From Lindgomyces ingoldianus (lineage: Eukaryota > Ascomycota > Dothideomycetes > Pleosporales > Lindgomycetaceae), in the NCBI RefSeq assembly GCF_010093535.1, contig NW_022985183.1, positions 532,956-596,955 on the forward strand: 64,000 bases of DNA, in the 5' to 3' direction. The notes under the pieces were generated by a model. The model was not told where the DNA came from and ran no database searches. It worked only from the letters and a program-made list of their open reading frames with translations. The position numbers and the translations under genes were made by a program. This document shows, piece after piece, positions 47,200 through 57,216 of this stretch (the first letter of the stretch is position 1; each line of letters opens with the position of its first letter).

Positions 47200-48669
47200 A
47201 TGGTTCGACGCGCTCTCTCCGCTGCCCTCGCGGTAGCAGCCTTCTCTGCGACTGCCCTAGCTAGCATTAAATGCGGGCCTGGGAATAACTGTCCGGCAGA
47301 CACGCCGTGCTGCTCCCGTGCGTCGCCCTTGCTCCTGCCCTCGCTCCTGCCTTCGCTCCTGCCCCCGCTCCTGCCCGTTCCCCTGCTCTTTCCGCGTACA
47401 GCCAGCTAACAATCTCACAGAGTATGGCGATTGCGGTGTAGGCGCATTCTGCTTGGGCGGCTGCGACCCGCTGTTCTCTCACAAAATGGACTCGTGTGTG
47501 CCTAACCCCACGTGCAAATCCGCAGACTACAAGCTGAAGACCCTCGACGATGTCATGTCCATCGACAAGTATCTCGGAGACGCGTCTACTATCAACTGGC
47601 AGTCGCAGGGCAAGCCCGTTATCTACAATGACGCCCTTCTATTGACCATGGCCGAGGGCACCGTGGGAACGTTGCTGGCCTCCACGCACTATGTCTGGTA
47701 CGGCAAGATTTGCGCCAAGATGACGACGAGTCAAGGCAGGGGCGTCGTCACGGCCTTTATAATGATGTCTGACGTCAAGGACGAAATCGACTTCGAGTTC
47801 ATCGGTGTGGATATCGTGAACGCCCAGTCCAACTACTACTCGCAAGGCGTGACAGTGTGTGAGTAATACGCAAATTTCCGCTTGGCTCAAACTTACATGC
47901 GACAGATACCAACGAGAAGAACCTGACGGTCGGCAACACAGTCGAGAAGGTGCACGAATACTGCATCGACTGGAAACCTGATGAGCTCCACTGGATTATC
48001 GATAACAAAGACATGCGCACCGTCAAACGCTCCGATACGTGGAACAAGACCTCGAACCGCTTCGACTACCCGCAAACCCCTGCTCGCATCATGCTTTCGC
48101 TCTGGCCCGCTGGTCTGCCAAGCAACGAGAAGGGAACCATCGACTGGGCCGGTGGTGTAATCGACTGGAACTCGCAGTACATGCAGAACGGGTACTATTA
48201 TGCCATGGTCTCAGAAGTCACCGTGGAGTGCTACGATCCGCCCTCCGGTGCCCAGGTCAACGGAAAGAAGTCATACAAGTACACCGATAAGGCCGGCACG
48301 AATAACACCATCAAAATCACCGACGATGAGGTCATCCTCAGCTCCTTCTACGCCACGGGCGAGAACCCCAAAGAGGGCGCCTCATCCGTCAGCTCTGGCG
48401 CCAAGCCCACCAAATCCGTCGAAACCGTTCCTGGAGGTCTCTCGGGTGGTGGTAACCGTGGTGAAGACGCATCGTCGGCTGTCAGCGGTGCGGCCGCAAC
48501 AGCAACAGCCTCTGGAGCTGCAGCGTCAGCGTCAGCCGGCGGCGGCCAAAACTTTGAACAAGGAGGCGGCAACAAGGGCGCCGGAACATCTCTCGAACCG
48601 GGACTCGGAAAGATGAGCGGGTCTGCGCTCGCCGTGGTCGTTGCCGTCCTCGGTCTGCTTGTCCTATGA
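47200..48669 (+). CDS. Crh-type GH16 cell-wall transglycosylase, GPI-anchored
   Basis: A 439-residue protein from exons 47200-47317, 47421-47858 and 47906-48669. Residues 1-21 are a signal peptide ending at ALAS. A chitin-binding (CBM18-like) module follows with paired cysteines (CGPGNNC, DTPCCSQYGDC, AFCLGGCDP). The GH16 domain has the catalytic DEIDFEFIG at about 200, with HEYCIDWKPDELHWIID and FDYPQTPARIMLSLWPAG. A Ser/Thr/Ala/Gly-rich region (about 340-415) and a hydrophobic C-terminus (SALAVVVAVLGLLVL) indicate a GPI anchor. Crh enzymes link chitin to beta-1,3/1,6-glucan in the cell wall; the CBM18-bearing group corresponds to Crh1/Utr2-like proteins. Intron one restores the cysteine pattern of the chitin-binding module. 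Confidence 0.94.
47320..47395 (+). repeat. imperfect short tandem repeat inside intron 1 of the Crh gene
   Basis: The intron contains about five head-to-tail copies of a GCTCCTGCCCTC-type unit (12 bp), with small changes, forming a C/T-rich tract near the 3' splice site. It is non-coding in the spliced gene, although the unspliced frame stays open through it. Confidence 0.7.
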
Positions 48670-51498
48670 CCTGGTCCTTCCGTGAAATAGAGTCTGTCTG
48701 CGTCTCCTCACTCCCATGTCGCTGATTTATGAGCACATCATCGCCGTGTCTGGTTTCATGTCATTCCTTTTTCTTATATTGGTGTTTTTGGCTAGTTTTT
48801 AAAAGAGGAGGATCCTCCGTTGTATCTCCGTTCTTGTATGCACGTTGTATTGTGATGTGTTGTGTTAAGTGTAGCGTTCGAGCGAGCGGGCGAGCGGGTT
48901 GAGTTGAGTCCAGTCGAGTCGACTTGTCGTGGTTGGGTGGGAGGATGTGTTTAAGTGGAAGTTTGGCATTTTATTGCATGGGGGCAAGTCGTAGACAGGT
49001 TGGCCATGTGTTGTGTCGACGAGAAAGAACCATAAGGTTTCTATTCTTGCGGATTTAGGCATGGGGCTTTTCTGTCGATATTTGATTTTTACGATGGGGT
49101 AATTCTTGCGGGAATGTCAGGACCTCTGGATATGTGAGGGGAGGGGAGGGGGATAGAGGTGGGCATCTTGCTGTTCGCTCCTTGGACAACTGTTGCAGTT
49201 GTGGGTATGTATTCTTTTGATTGTTGGCTGTGTGGTCGTTGAAGAGGAGGTTGAATGGTTGTGGCTGTGGATAGGAATGGGGATTGTAATTGTGAGATGC
49301 GAATGAAAATTATACTTATCACTTACCCTTGACCCTATCGTCGTTTCTCTTTTGGTTATTCTCGGGTTTCAACGAGACGAAGTTAAAAGAAGTGAAGGTA
49401 AAGAACGGGAGTGGGGTGCCGCCGCGAGGCGAAGAGAGGGTTAAAAGCTGGCGGCGAAGGCGTCGTTGACAGCTGGCCAGTCAGCTGAAAAAGCAACCGT
49501 CCAAACATTGTACCTCATTCCCGATCTCCATCCTTTTTAATGTAATTCAAGGTTGTGAGGTCCAGCTGTCGCGTACTGAGACTCAATCATCGAACAGCTT
49601 CTTCACACGCAGTCTGCCCACGTTACGCCACTTGCTCTTCGCCACTAGAACCCGCACACAATTTCTGCGTATTAAGGGCAATGAGTGGAGGAGCGAATGC
49701 TGTGCCACTGTCTTCCTGTCACAAAAGCATCGGAGGAATGAGATCCGCTCGTTGTCACTGCTACCAACATGATATGCGTCATGAAGTTCTTCATCGCCCT
49801 CACGGGCAGTAAGGTAGCAAGGGGTTTACAGATCCAGATTATCCCTTGTCTAGTCCTTGGACCTTTCTTCTTGATGTATTTCGATATCTCATTCACACAG
49901 ATTCCCTTCGTCTTAGGTAGGGTCTAAATTACAGTGAGCAGGAATTCCAATTCTGATTGCACACATGTTTTCTTTTTATTTGGAGCATGGGTCTCCGTAT
50001 CGTGTCCTCATCCTTCAGTCCTTCTAAGGTGGCTGGTTGGTTGAAAGAGTGATTGGGAGAATGATTGAGGATGGTTGGATCCTGAGTTCTGGAGATTGAG
50101 TTCTGGAGATCTACGATTGCGACTGCGACTGACAGGCGTTTGTATGTAGCCAAGCCCGCACACACACACACAGATCTCTAGGTCTAGGCCTATTTCATCT
50201 TTCTGATTATCTTAATGCGGTCCTCTTTTGCTCACATAACAGGCTCTTGTAGGTCATGCCCCACATCATTCTGCTCACGGCAGCCATACGTAGAGATGTT
50301 GGCACATTGAGACAGCAGGAACAACAATAACAAGTACTATTACGTCCCAATCCGCACAAAATCACTTTCCCTTCCCGTTTGGAAGACTGAGCTGCTCCAG
50401 CCTGAGCTGTGGCTGTGTTGGGGTGAGCAGACTGAATTGAGGCTGAGCGGCCAGAGCAGAGGCCTGAGTAACAACATGACGCCCCGGAAGCGGGACTTGT
50501 TTCGGGCCCCTTGCAGCCGGCCATTCTTGCCCAGACACATGCCTGCTGCCCCACACTAACCACTCACCGTTAAAAGTTCTTAAACCGGCTATCTGGTCTT
50601 GTGATTAGCCCAACTTCTCATCCATCTAGACGAAGATTGACGAACTATAGAGTACAGAAATCACACGTTCACAGTATCTACTCTCATCGTTGACTTAGTT
50701 CTTCTACTTACGATCTGACACCACTACTCATTCCTTATTCCCAGAGCCACGGACTCTTCACAACTGCGGGTAAAAAAGCTTCGATGCCGGAGGGAACCAT
50801 ATAACACTGTTAGCCACCGCTGGCGAACGCCTCGGTCCTTACAATTGATTTAGTGGCAAGCCCCTTAAAAAAGAGTGCCATACGCCTGCTCCGGCGCTAA
50901 CCCAAATTGAGCGACAGCTTCCGATCGTGTTGAATCATGTCTGTGCACAGCTCGAATCGCGTTCGCCGCCGTTACCTATGCGGAGGTGGCACGACTTTCA
51001 ATTCCGTAACCAACTCAACCATAACGTCCTACACTCTCCTTTAAGTGCCAAAGATCGCTACTCGGTCTCCAGGGCTACTCAAGATTTCATGAAGGCCTGG
51101 AAAATGGCAACACTAACTGAAGAAAGTGCGAGCACAACGGCAGATTGCTAGTAATGTATCCTACGCAACCCAGATTCTCAACAGTTGCCCAAGTACGATT
51201 CTTGTGTGCTCACCCTCAAGACACTAGATATTCCAATCAGCAATCTATCCCACCTATCCTGATCATGCGATGCGAACGGTCTATCAATCCACGTCGTCGT
51301 CTGGTCCTACTCTTCTATGCGTACGCCTTCCAGCGGCCCTCCTCTCCCAACATTTCCCCCATTCTTGGGTCTATCACACTTCCTCGGTCGCGGATATCCG
51401 AGAACTGGAAACCTCAACACATGTCTTACCCGTGATCCGAGCACGTCCGTGGTCGCGCCTTGGACGTCTTGTAGCGGGACTGCGTCTTCATCATCCCG
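48670..51498. other. long gene-free region
   Basis: About 2.8 kb of mostly GC-balanced DNA. I see the 3' flank of the Crh gene, a short (CA)n microsatellite at about 50159-50172, and many short frames without features. Two 230-370 bp frames near 51270-51690 (+) are shadows of the minus-strand rhodopsin-like gene. Confidence 0.45.
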
Positions 51499-52642
51499 CT
51501 ACTGGGAGTTGTTGGCAGTCGTGATCGAATACGGGTCTTTGCGTTTCGTCTTGGAATCTGCAGACTCTGCAGACTCGGTGAAGCCAAACATCCTGGGCCT
51601 CGAATCTACGCTGGAAGATCTACCTGACTTGTTTTTAATGAACAAAGGTCTAAGCACTGGTAGGCAAGCGCTAACGATAGCAACATGAACTTCAATCACG
51701 GACCCTGTACCCCCCGGCGCGTTATTCCCTGTCATTTGTCAGCAAGGGGTCCTCTCAGCTCGGTGGAATATTGACATCACATACTACTAGGATCCTCAAA
51801 AAAGGCTTGACCAACTATGGTAGTGCAAAATATACTGACACACACTACCGAGCAAGCTGTTATTGTATAAGCAGGGCGTGGGAGGAACTTAGCACATACC
51901 AGCCATTGAGAAGGAATGTGCCTATAAGACCGTCTCTGACCGCCAGTGGAACTCTCAGATGGGGCAACGAGCACACAGATAAGACCAAAATCATTACATC
52001 GGTGATGATGCTGATGATGCTGATGATTCAGACGTCAGTACAGCTCGCTTGCACCTGGTCTTGATCCTCACCACGTGGATACCGCTAAAGGGCTTAATTA
52101 TATGCAGTGGTCCCCTTTCCCATTAGCATTGATCCACACACTGGATAGGGGCCGACATTGGAGGCCAAATGCAAGAGCTGATGCCACTGCTGCCCCGCTC
52201 ACGATAGGTCCGATGGTGAGTGCAGCATACTTAATTGATTGGTTCGGGAATATGCCTGTGTTAAAGAAATAAGATAGAAAACTTGATTAGAGTTAGACAT
52301 AGAGTAAAAGGACCATGCAGGTGATGGCGGACTGCACGAAGGGCTTTGAATCGGTAACATGGATGATGTAGAGACCTAGACTAGCGCGCACCGACCAAAA
52401 GTTGAAAGCATCCCACAGAGTGGCTGGAATCTAGCATAGAGATTAGCGTTTCCATCTCTATCTACAAATGCTGGGGGCGGTACTACCAAGGCTGCGATGA
52501 TCCACCAATCGTCGGCCCGCAAAGGCTGCTTGACTTTCCCGCGGGCCAGAAGTCTCAAGGCGACTGCTAAGAAGGCGAAGAGTAGGCAAGTGCACACTGC
52601 AACAATGAGGCTCGGCTGGCGTGTGTCGTTTTGGTGTCCCAT
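51499..52642 (-). pseudogene. fungal-rhodopsin-domain membrane protein, probably decayed
   Basis: Minus-strand exons spell a fungal rhodopsin domain in order: RQPSLIVAVCTCLLFAFLAV with LRADDWWIIAAL (52642-52487); IPATLWDAFNFWSVRASLGL and VQSAITCMVLLLY (from 52430); YAALTIGPIVSGAAVASALA with FGLQCRPLSSVW and GDHCI; ITDVMILVLSVCSLPHLRVP with RDGLIGTFLLNG; VCVSIFCTTIVGQAFFED; and IEVHVAIVSACLPVLRPLF near the end. Introns of about 50-60 nt with branch sites can be drawn between most. Right after GDHCI the frame has a TAA (about 52098), and the next exon starts beside a TGATGATGC microsatellite (about 52003-52027), which makes the exon border unclear. So either one splice form escapes the stop, or the gene is dead. 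It is a distant paralogue of the gene at 24003-25190. The far C-terminus carries a Ser/Lys-rich tail. Confidence 0.6.
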
Positions 52643-53429
52643 CTGGTACTAGAGGATGGCGATCTTCTCGGGCATTGGTAACGGCGCACCGTTTAGTGAT
52701 GACATGGATATTTTGAAGTTCCCCCTGGACTCAAAGATGTGGCAAAGTATGTAGACCTGGGAAACAATCAATCCTAGTAGCAAGTCTAACGATGATGCAA
52801 GTCTGGAGCCCATTATACGGTACGCCAACAACGGTGCCGCCACAGTCACTTCATCAATAACTAGAGGATGAATGCTGCTGTCTAGGCAGATGCTGAAATT
52901 AATATATCGCTGGTTTCTGAATAGCCTATGGTACTGATTGGTTGGGGCTCCTAGCATGAGACTACCCAGGGGCATATTGGCCGACTACATCATTCGGTCA
53001 GTATTTACCATTCTGGGCTGTTTGAATGCAGGCACGCTTCCGCAAGATAATTAAAGGTGGTCCCAAATGCCGCATACACATGCAGCCGCCATGGATCGAG
53101 CTACCGGACCGTAGCGCTGGCTTGTTATGTCCTTAGGCCAATGTGAACGAAATGGGCGTAGGAAGAATGAGGCAACGCTGCGGCGTAGCAAGTGGGACTG
53201 CGCTCGCCCCTCTGAAGGCCTAGATTGTCCTATGCGGCTACCAGTCAATTATAAGTTAGGATTCTGTAGGAGCATAAACCGAGCTAACTTGATATCGCTG
53301 TTCGTTGCTAACGGGTACTATACCCTATGGCGTGTTTGCACCTTTGCGAAACTCTCGAGACGCTTTGCTTGTCGAGCAGGTAAGTTCTTCTATACGTTTC
53401 TCAGCATACAATTACTGCTGGTGGAAAAG
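52643..53429. other. upstream flank of the rhodopsin-like gene
   Basis: About 790 bp. The frame at 52649-52975 (-) is open but shows no domain; it could be leader sequence of the rhodopsin-like gene. To the right the DNA becomes AT-rich. Confidence 0.4.
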
Positions 53430-54600
53430 TAAGTAATCCCTAGTTATATATAAATGTAAATAACGTACAGGCGAGTGACTTACACACGTAAGTTACTTAC
53501 TTTTACTAAGACTACACTAAACTACTCTTTCTACACTAATGCATTTCTAATAACACTACTTAAATATGTTAAAAGACTGTTAGATATAGCTTATATTTTA
53601 AGCTTTTAAATAAAATGTAACACTTTTTAAGTAATATGCTATAGCTATATATAAAGTTTATTAAAAAAAAATAACTAACATACTAGATAACTTTTATAAG
53701 CTAATTTTATAGCTAACTAATAAAAGCTAAAAAATAACAAAAAGTAAGTAATTATTAAGTATATACTTAAACTAAATGCATAAGGATTTTCCTCTTAGCT
53801 AGTAGCTTAAGGATAGAGCTCTGTACCACTGCGCTAATACAACTAAAAAGGTGTAAATAATCAACCAACAGTTAATCTTGCGTACAGAATAGTATATATA
53901 CCTGTTGCACGTAAGCGCTATCTTATTCTTACAGTAGCTATAGCTAATATAGCTAATTATCTTAGACACTATACTTAGCTTTAATACTCTTTATAAGGCT
54001 AAACTAGCTTTAAATTACTTTAAAAAATTTATAAAAAGCTTTTTTATAGTTATAATTATACTTAAACTTTACTTTAAGCTTTAAATAACACTTAATAAAC
54101 ATACTAGGCTAGTTTATGCTAACATAGCCTAGATTACACTTACTATATAAAAAAAATTAGCTATATTAGCTATCGTCTATGCTTCTCTGCATTTGTCTAT
54201 GCCTTGCTGCATCTGGCTAATCATTCTTTGTCCATTCTAGTCTAATATGGCCGCAATCGGCTAAGGTTAAGCCTGATCGCGACGTTGAGAAAATATACAG
54301 CTTAAAAAAAGCTTTAAAAGAAGGTATTAATTATCTAATTTAGATTAGAATTACTAGAGATAATTAAAGTTAAAGTTTTACTACTAATGTATGCCCCTTA
54401 CTATTCCAAGCTCCGCTTTTCCAAGACATTTATGAATTGGTGGAGAATGTTATAACTAGGCCGTGTTTAGCTTTAAGCCTTAGATTATTCTTCTCTAATA
54501 TCTAATTCTCTTAATATTACATTTATAATTCTATTTTCTTTTCTAAGATCTTACTGTTAATGTAGCGTAACCTCTATTATTTTAAGCTTAATAGAATTTG
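53430..54600. repeat. strongly AT-rich, CpG-poor island (RIP-type)
   Basis: About 1.2 kb made largely of TA, TTA and AGCTA words, with almost no CpG and no open frame of note. This is the usual look of transposon DNA after repeat-induced point mutation. At about 53770-53880, read on the minus strand, TTAGCGCAGTGGTACAG resembles a tRNA A box. The original element cannot be identified. It lies directly left of the damaged Zn2Cys6 relic. Confidence 0.7.
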
Positions 54601-54639
54601 TTGAGTGCGCCACCCCTGGGGCGAATTCTACGACGAACA

Positions 54640-55564
54640 ATCAGCGAACCACGCGGCACCACGATGCTAGAGGTCTACTAAAACGTTCGCCCCAACCGCC
54701 GCCGAAAGGGCATCAAGGTGAGCCCAATATTTTCGATTCCTCGCCCTGAAACTATACTAATAACTTCTACCCTAGTGCAACATGACGCCAGAGGAATACA
54801 AAAATACCTGCACTAACTGTCTCCGGAAGCAGATAAAGCTAGTGAGCTCACTGTTCTTGATTTATTGTTCTGCATCTGCTAATAGCTTCTTCCCCAGTGC
54901 ATTCATCGGGGCTGGTCCCATCTCCAGCTGGTGCGATAAATACGGCAACTCAAAAGCCCATCGATGATCCCAACCAGCTCACCAAGCCCGAGAAGGGTGT
55001 GCTCCACGGACAGCGCATCCCATTACTCAGTATCGCTTGTCCAGCGTACTGTTCAACACACTCCCATCTGCTACAGCACCCAAGTCGACTCTAACTGTAC
55101 TCCAGTGATCCCAAACAGCTAACGAAGACCACGAATGATACGCCCGTCAATTAGTATTAGCAAATTTCGCCGTTATTGCCACCGCCACTGCTACCTCAAC
55201 TCAATCTCTCAGGATTCCCATGGTAGAAGGCCCGATCATGACACTTGCATCCCGCATCGTTGACTAGCTAGCTTCCTAGGTACCACTCAATGCGTTCCCG
55301 CAGCGAAAGGAGGTATTCCTGACCGACGTGCTGAACATCTTGTTGTGCGAGAGGGATACGTGATATGCCAGCGTCTGGATAATGCGACAGATTGCATGGA
55401 ACATTACATGCGAGTTGTTTGCGCAGATGAGGGTGCCTGATGTGTTCCCTGGGCTGGGGAAGGGCTATAATTTGATCGTTTGACTTTGTCACGTGGTTGA
55501 GCAATTTCTCTGGGGAAGCGTGAGCGAGGCCAGGAAGAAGGGAAGAATAGGAAGGCGACAGTAG
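54640..55564 (+). pseudogene. Zn2Cys6 regulator relic damaged by RIP-like stops
   Basis: Three exon remnants with intron signals can be read. The first ends in VRPNRRRKGIK before a GTGAGC intron; the second is CNMTPEEYKNTCTNCLRKQ followed by IKL; the third begins with CIHRG. Joined, this gives the second half of a C6 zinc cluster. The first two cysteines are lost: the codons just before read TAC TAA AAC GTT where a C-X2-C pair is expected. Further right, PLNAFPQRKEVFLTDVLNIL, WIMRQIAWNITCELFAQMRV, PDVFPGLGKGYNLIV and VVEQFLWGSVSEARKKG stay in one frame, with TGA in place of likely CGA at two points. The pattern says: a small Zn2Cys6-type gene hit by C-to-T changes and at least one frame shift. 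Confidence 0.65.
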
Positions 55565-56081
55565 AGGCGTAAAGAGGCTTGGATGATTTGATGTAGTGGT
55601 TTCAGTCTGATTCTCAATGGGCTAGGTGCCGTGCGGACTTTCTGCGATCATCCAAAGAAAGGGAGAAAGAGGTAAAAAATTCGAGTGTTTGGGAGCGCTG
55701 CCATGATTGCGCAGCTATTCCGTTTAGGTCCGTGATACCGGGTTAGAAAAAATTCTTATAATACTATTTATCCGCGCATTTCTTAGATTTATGACTCATA
55801 CCCAGAATCTCGCAAGACCCTCTTCTTTCAGCTCATATATTTTATGATCATACCTAGTTCGACTTGAATGTTCGATCTGAATTGTACGGTTCGGTCATTC
55901 CACATAGCAATACTGTGCAGTAAATCTGAGTTTCAACTTAGTCTTTCGTTGGGAAATTCAAGTCCATTCTAACCCTTAGGATTATCCACGATTACCCCAA
56001 TATTCGTCGGCTATTGGTACGATTCGTCCACCGCCTTTATTTTCTCAAGAATTTACTCGCAGAATGGCCAAACTATCTTTC
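55565..56081. other. intergenic region left of the TPR gene
   Basis: About 500 bp, AT-rich in the middle. It must hold the 3' flank of the TTC36-like gene. No coding sequence is visible. Confidence 0.45.
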
Positions 56082-56810
56082 TTATCCATCAAACACCATT
56101 ACCTTACTTATCTCCTCACGGATAGCCTCACGTACAATCCCCCCACAAAGCTTGCCGTAAGGATTCGTTAGTACTCCCATCTTCCTGGCATCATCGTTAC
56201 CATATTTTCCTGCCATCTCAAAATCCCGATTTGCCAGCTGTTCCAGTTCGTGCTTGTTTAAGCGGGCCACATCTTCCCACTGCAAGTCTTCGGCCTGGCT
56301 CGACCCGCTGAGTCCCAAAGAGGGCACACACGAATCTGGCTTTGACTGTGCAGTCTTCCAGAGCAGCTTTGCGCGCTGTGTGTGCGCTGCTGCCAGAATG
56401 GCGCCCTGCAGCTGCGAGACCTCGTTTTCGAGTAATGGCGGGCTGGCCAGTCGGATGGCTGTGCTAGTATCCGTCCAGATGGTGCACGTGGTGGCGCTTT
56501 CGCCAAGAAGCGCAAGTGCTTGGGCGCGATTGTTGTAGGCGGATGCGTACGTTGGATGCGCGGATATCAAATTTGTCAGTTCGGCAACTGCGGTCTCGAT
56601 TAGGGTTCGAGAGGGGTCTGGGCAGTCCAGGGGCCGGATAGCTGCGATTTCGGCTTGTCGAAGGGCTGTGAGGTCCAGGTGTGGGCCAGGTGAGATGTAT
56701 GATAGGTCAGGGTTTACTAAGACTTTTGGCTGGACAAGCGAGTTTTCCGGGTTGAAGACTGAGTTTAAAACCCACGCGTCATTGATTCCGAGGTTCGTAA
56801 CAGTAGTCAT
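56082..56810 (-). CDS. tetratricopeptide repeat protein, TTC36-like
   Basis: A 242-residue intronless protein. The central part has a TPR-type helix pair (AELTNLISAHPTYASAYNNR with AQALALLGES), followed by a helical stretch (LQGAILAAAHTQRAKLLW). The C-terminus (ANRDFEMAGKYGNDDARKMG then LTNPYGKLCGGIV) fits the TTC36 family signature, in which a final NPYAxLCN-type motif closes the repeat block. TTC36 is a small TPR protein; in mammals it is linked to tyrosine metabolism through stabilising 4-hydroxyphenylpyruvate dioxygenase, which is notable because that enzyme's gene lies 3.5 kb away. The ATG at 56810 was chosen because the sequence upstream of it in frame (MIHQRIAYRP...) is not family-like. 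It is divergent from the flavocytochrome b2-like gene, 400 bp apart. Confidence 0.85.
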   Translation of the reverse strand: MTTVTNLGINDAWVLNSVFNPENSLVQPKVLVNPDLSYISPGPHLDLTALRQAEIAAIRPLDCPDPSRTLIETAVAELTNLISAHPTYASAYNNRAQALALLGESATTCTIWTDTSTAIRLASPPLLENEVSQLQGAILAAAHTQRAKLLWKTAQSKPDSCVPSLGLSGSSQAEDLQWEDVARLNKHELEQLANRDFEMAGKYGNDDARKMGVLTNPYGKLCGGIVREAIREEISKVMVFDG

Positions 56811-57216
56811 TTTGTACGGATGTGAGGGCGAGTCTAAGAAGAGGGGTTGGTTAAATGAGCAGAGATTTGAAAAAGGCACAGGGCGATAAGCAATTCTCTG
56901 ATGGATCAATAACTCGTAGGTGATTATATATATACCTCCAGAAGACCCATCAGGCTTTTAACACTGTCCGTATATGGAAAATTTCTGCGAGAAAAAGGAA
57001 ATGGATTGAGTCCGATCTCAATGGTGCTTCCGGATGGCTGGTCGTCTACCATAATTGTCGTCATTATTTTTTTCTGCTAGCAACGAGCATGCATAGGAGC
57101 TATGACTATGGTCTGATTTTCAAGAGAACCTAGTAATGAATTTCAACTGCTCATCACTCCGTTCTTGTGAGCGTCACGATCGGATTACAGACTAGATTCA
57201 ACCTAGAACGAGAAAA
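56811..57216. promoter_or_regulatory. divergent promoter of the TTC36-like and FMN dehydrogenase genes
   Basis: About 400 bp between the two start codons. A TATATATATA tract at about 56925-56935 lies 120 bp upstream of the TPR start. The shared spacing permits co-regulation; no binding site was recognised. Confidence 0.5.
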
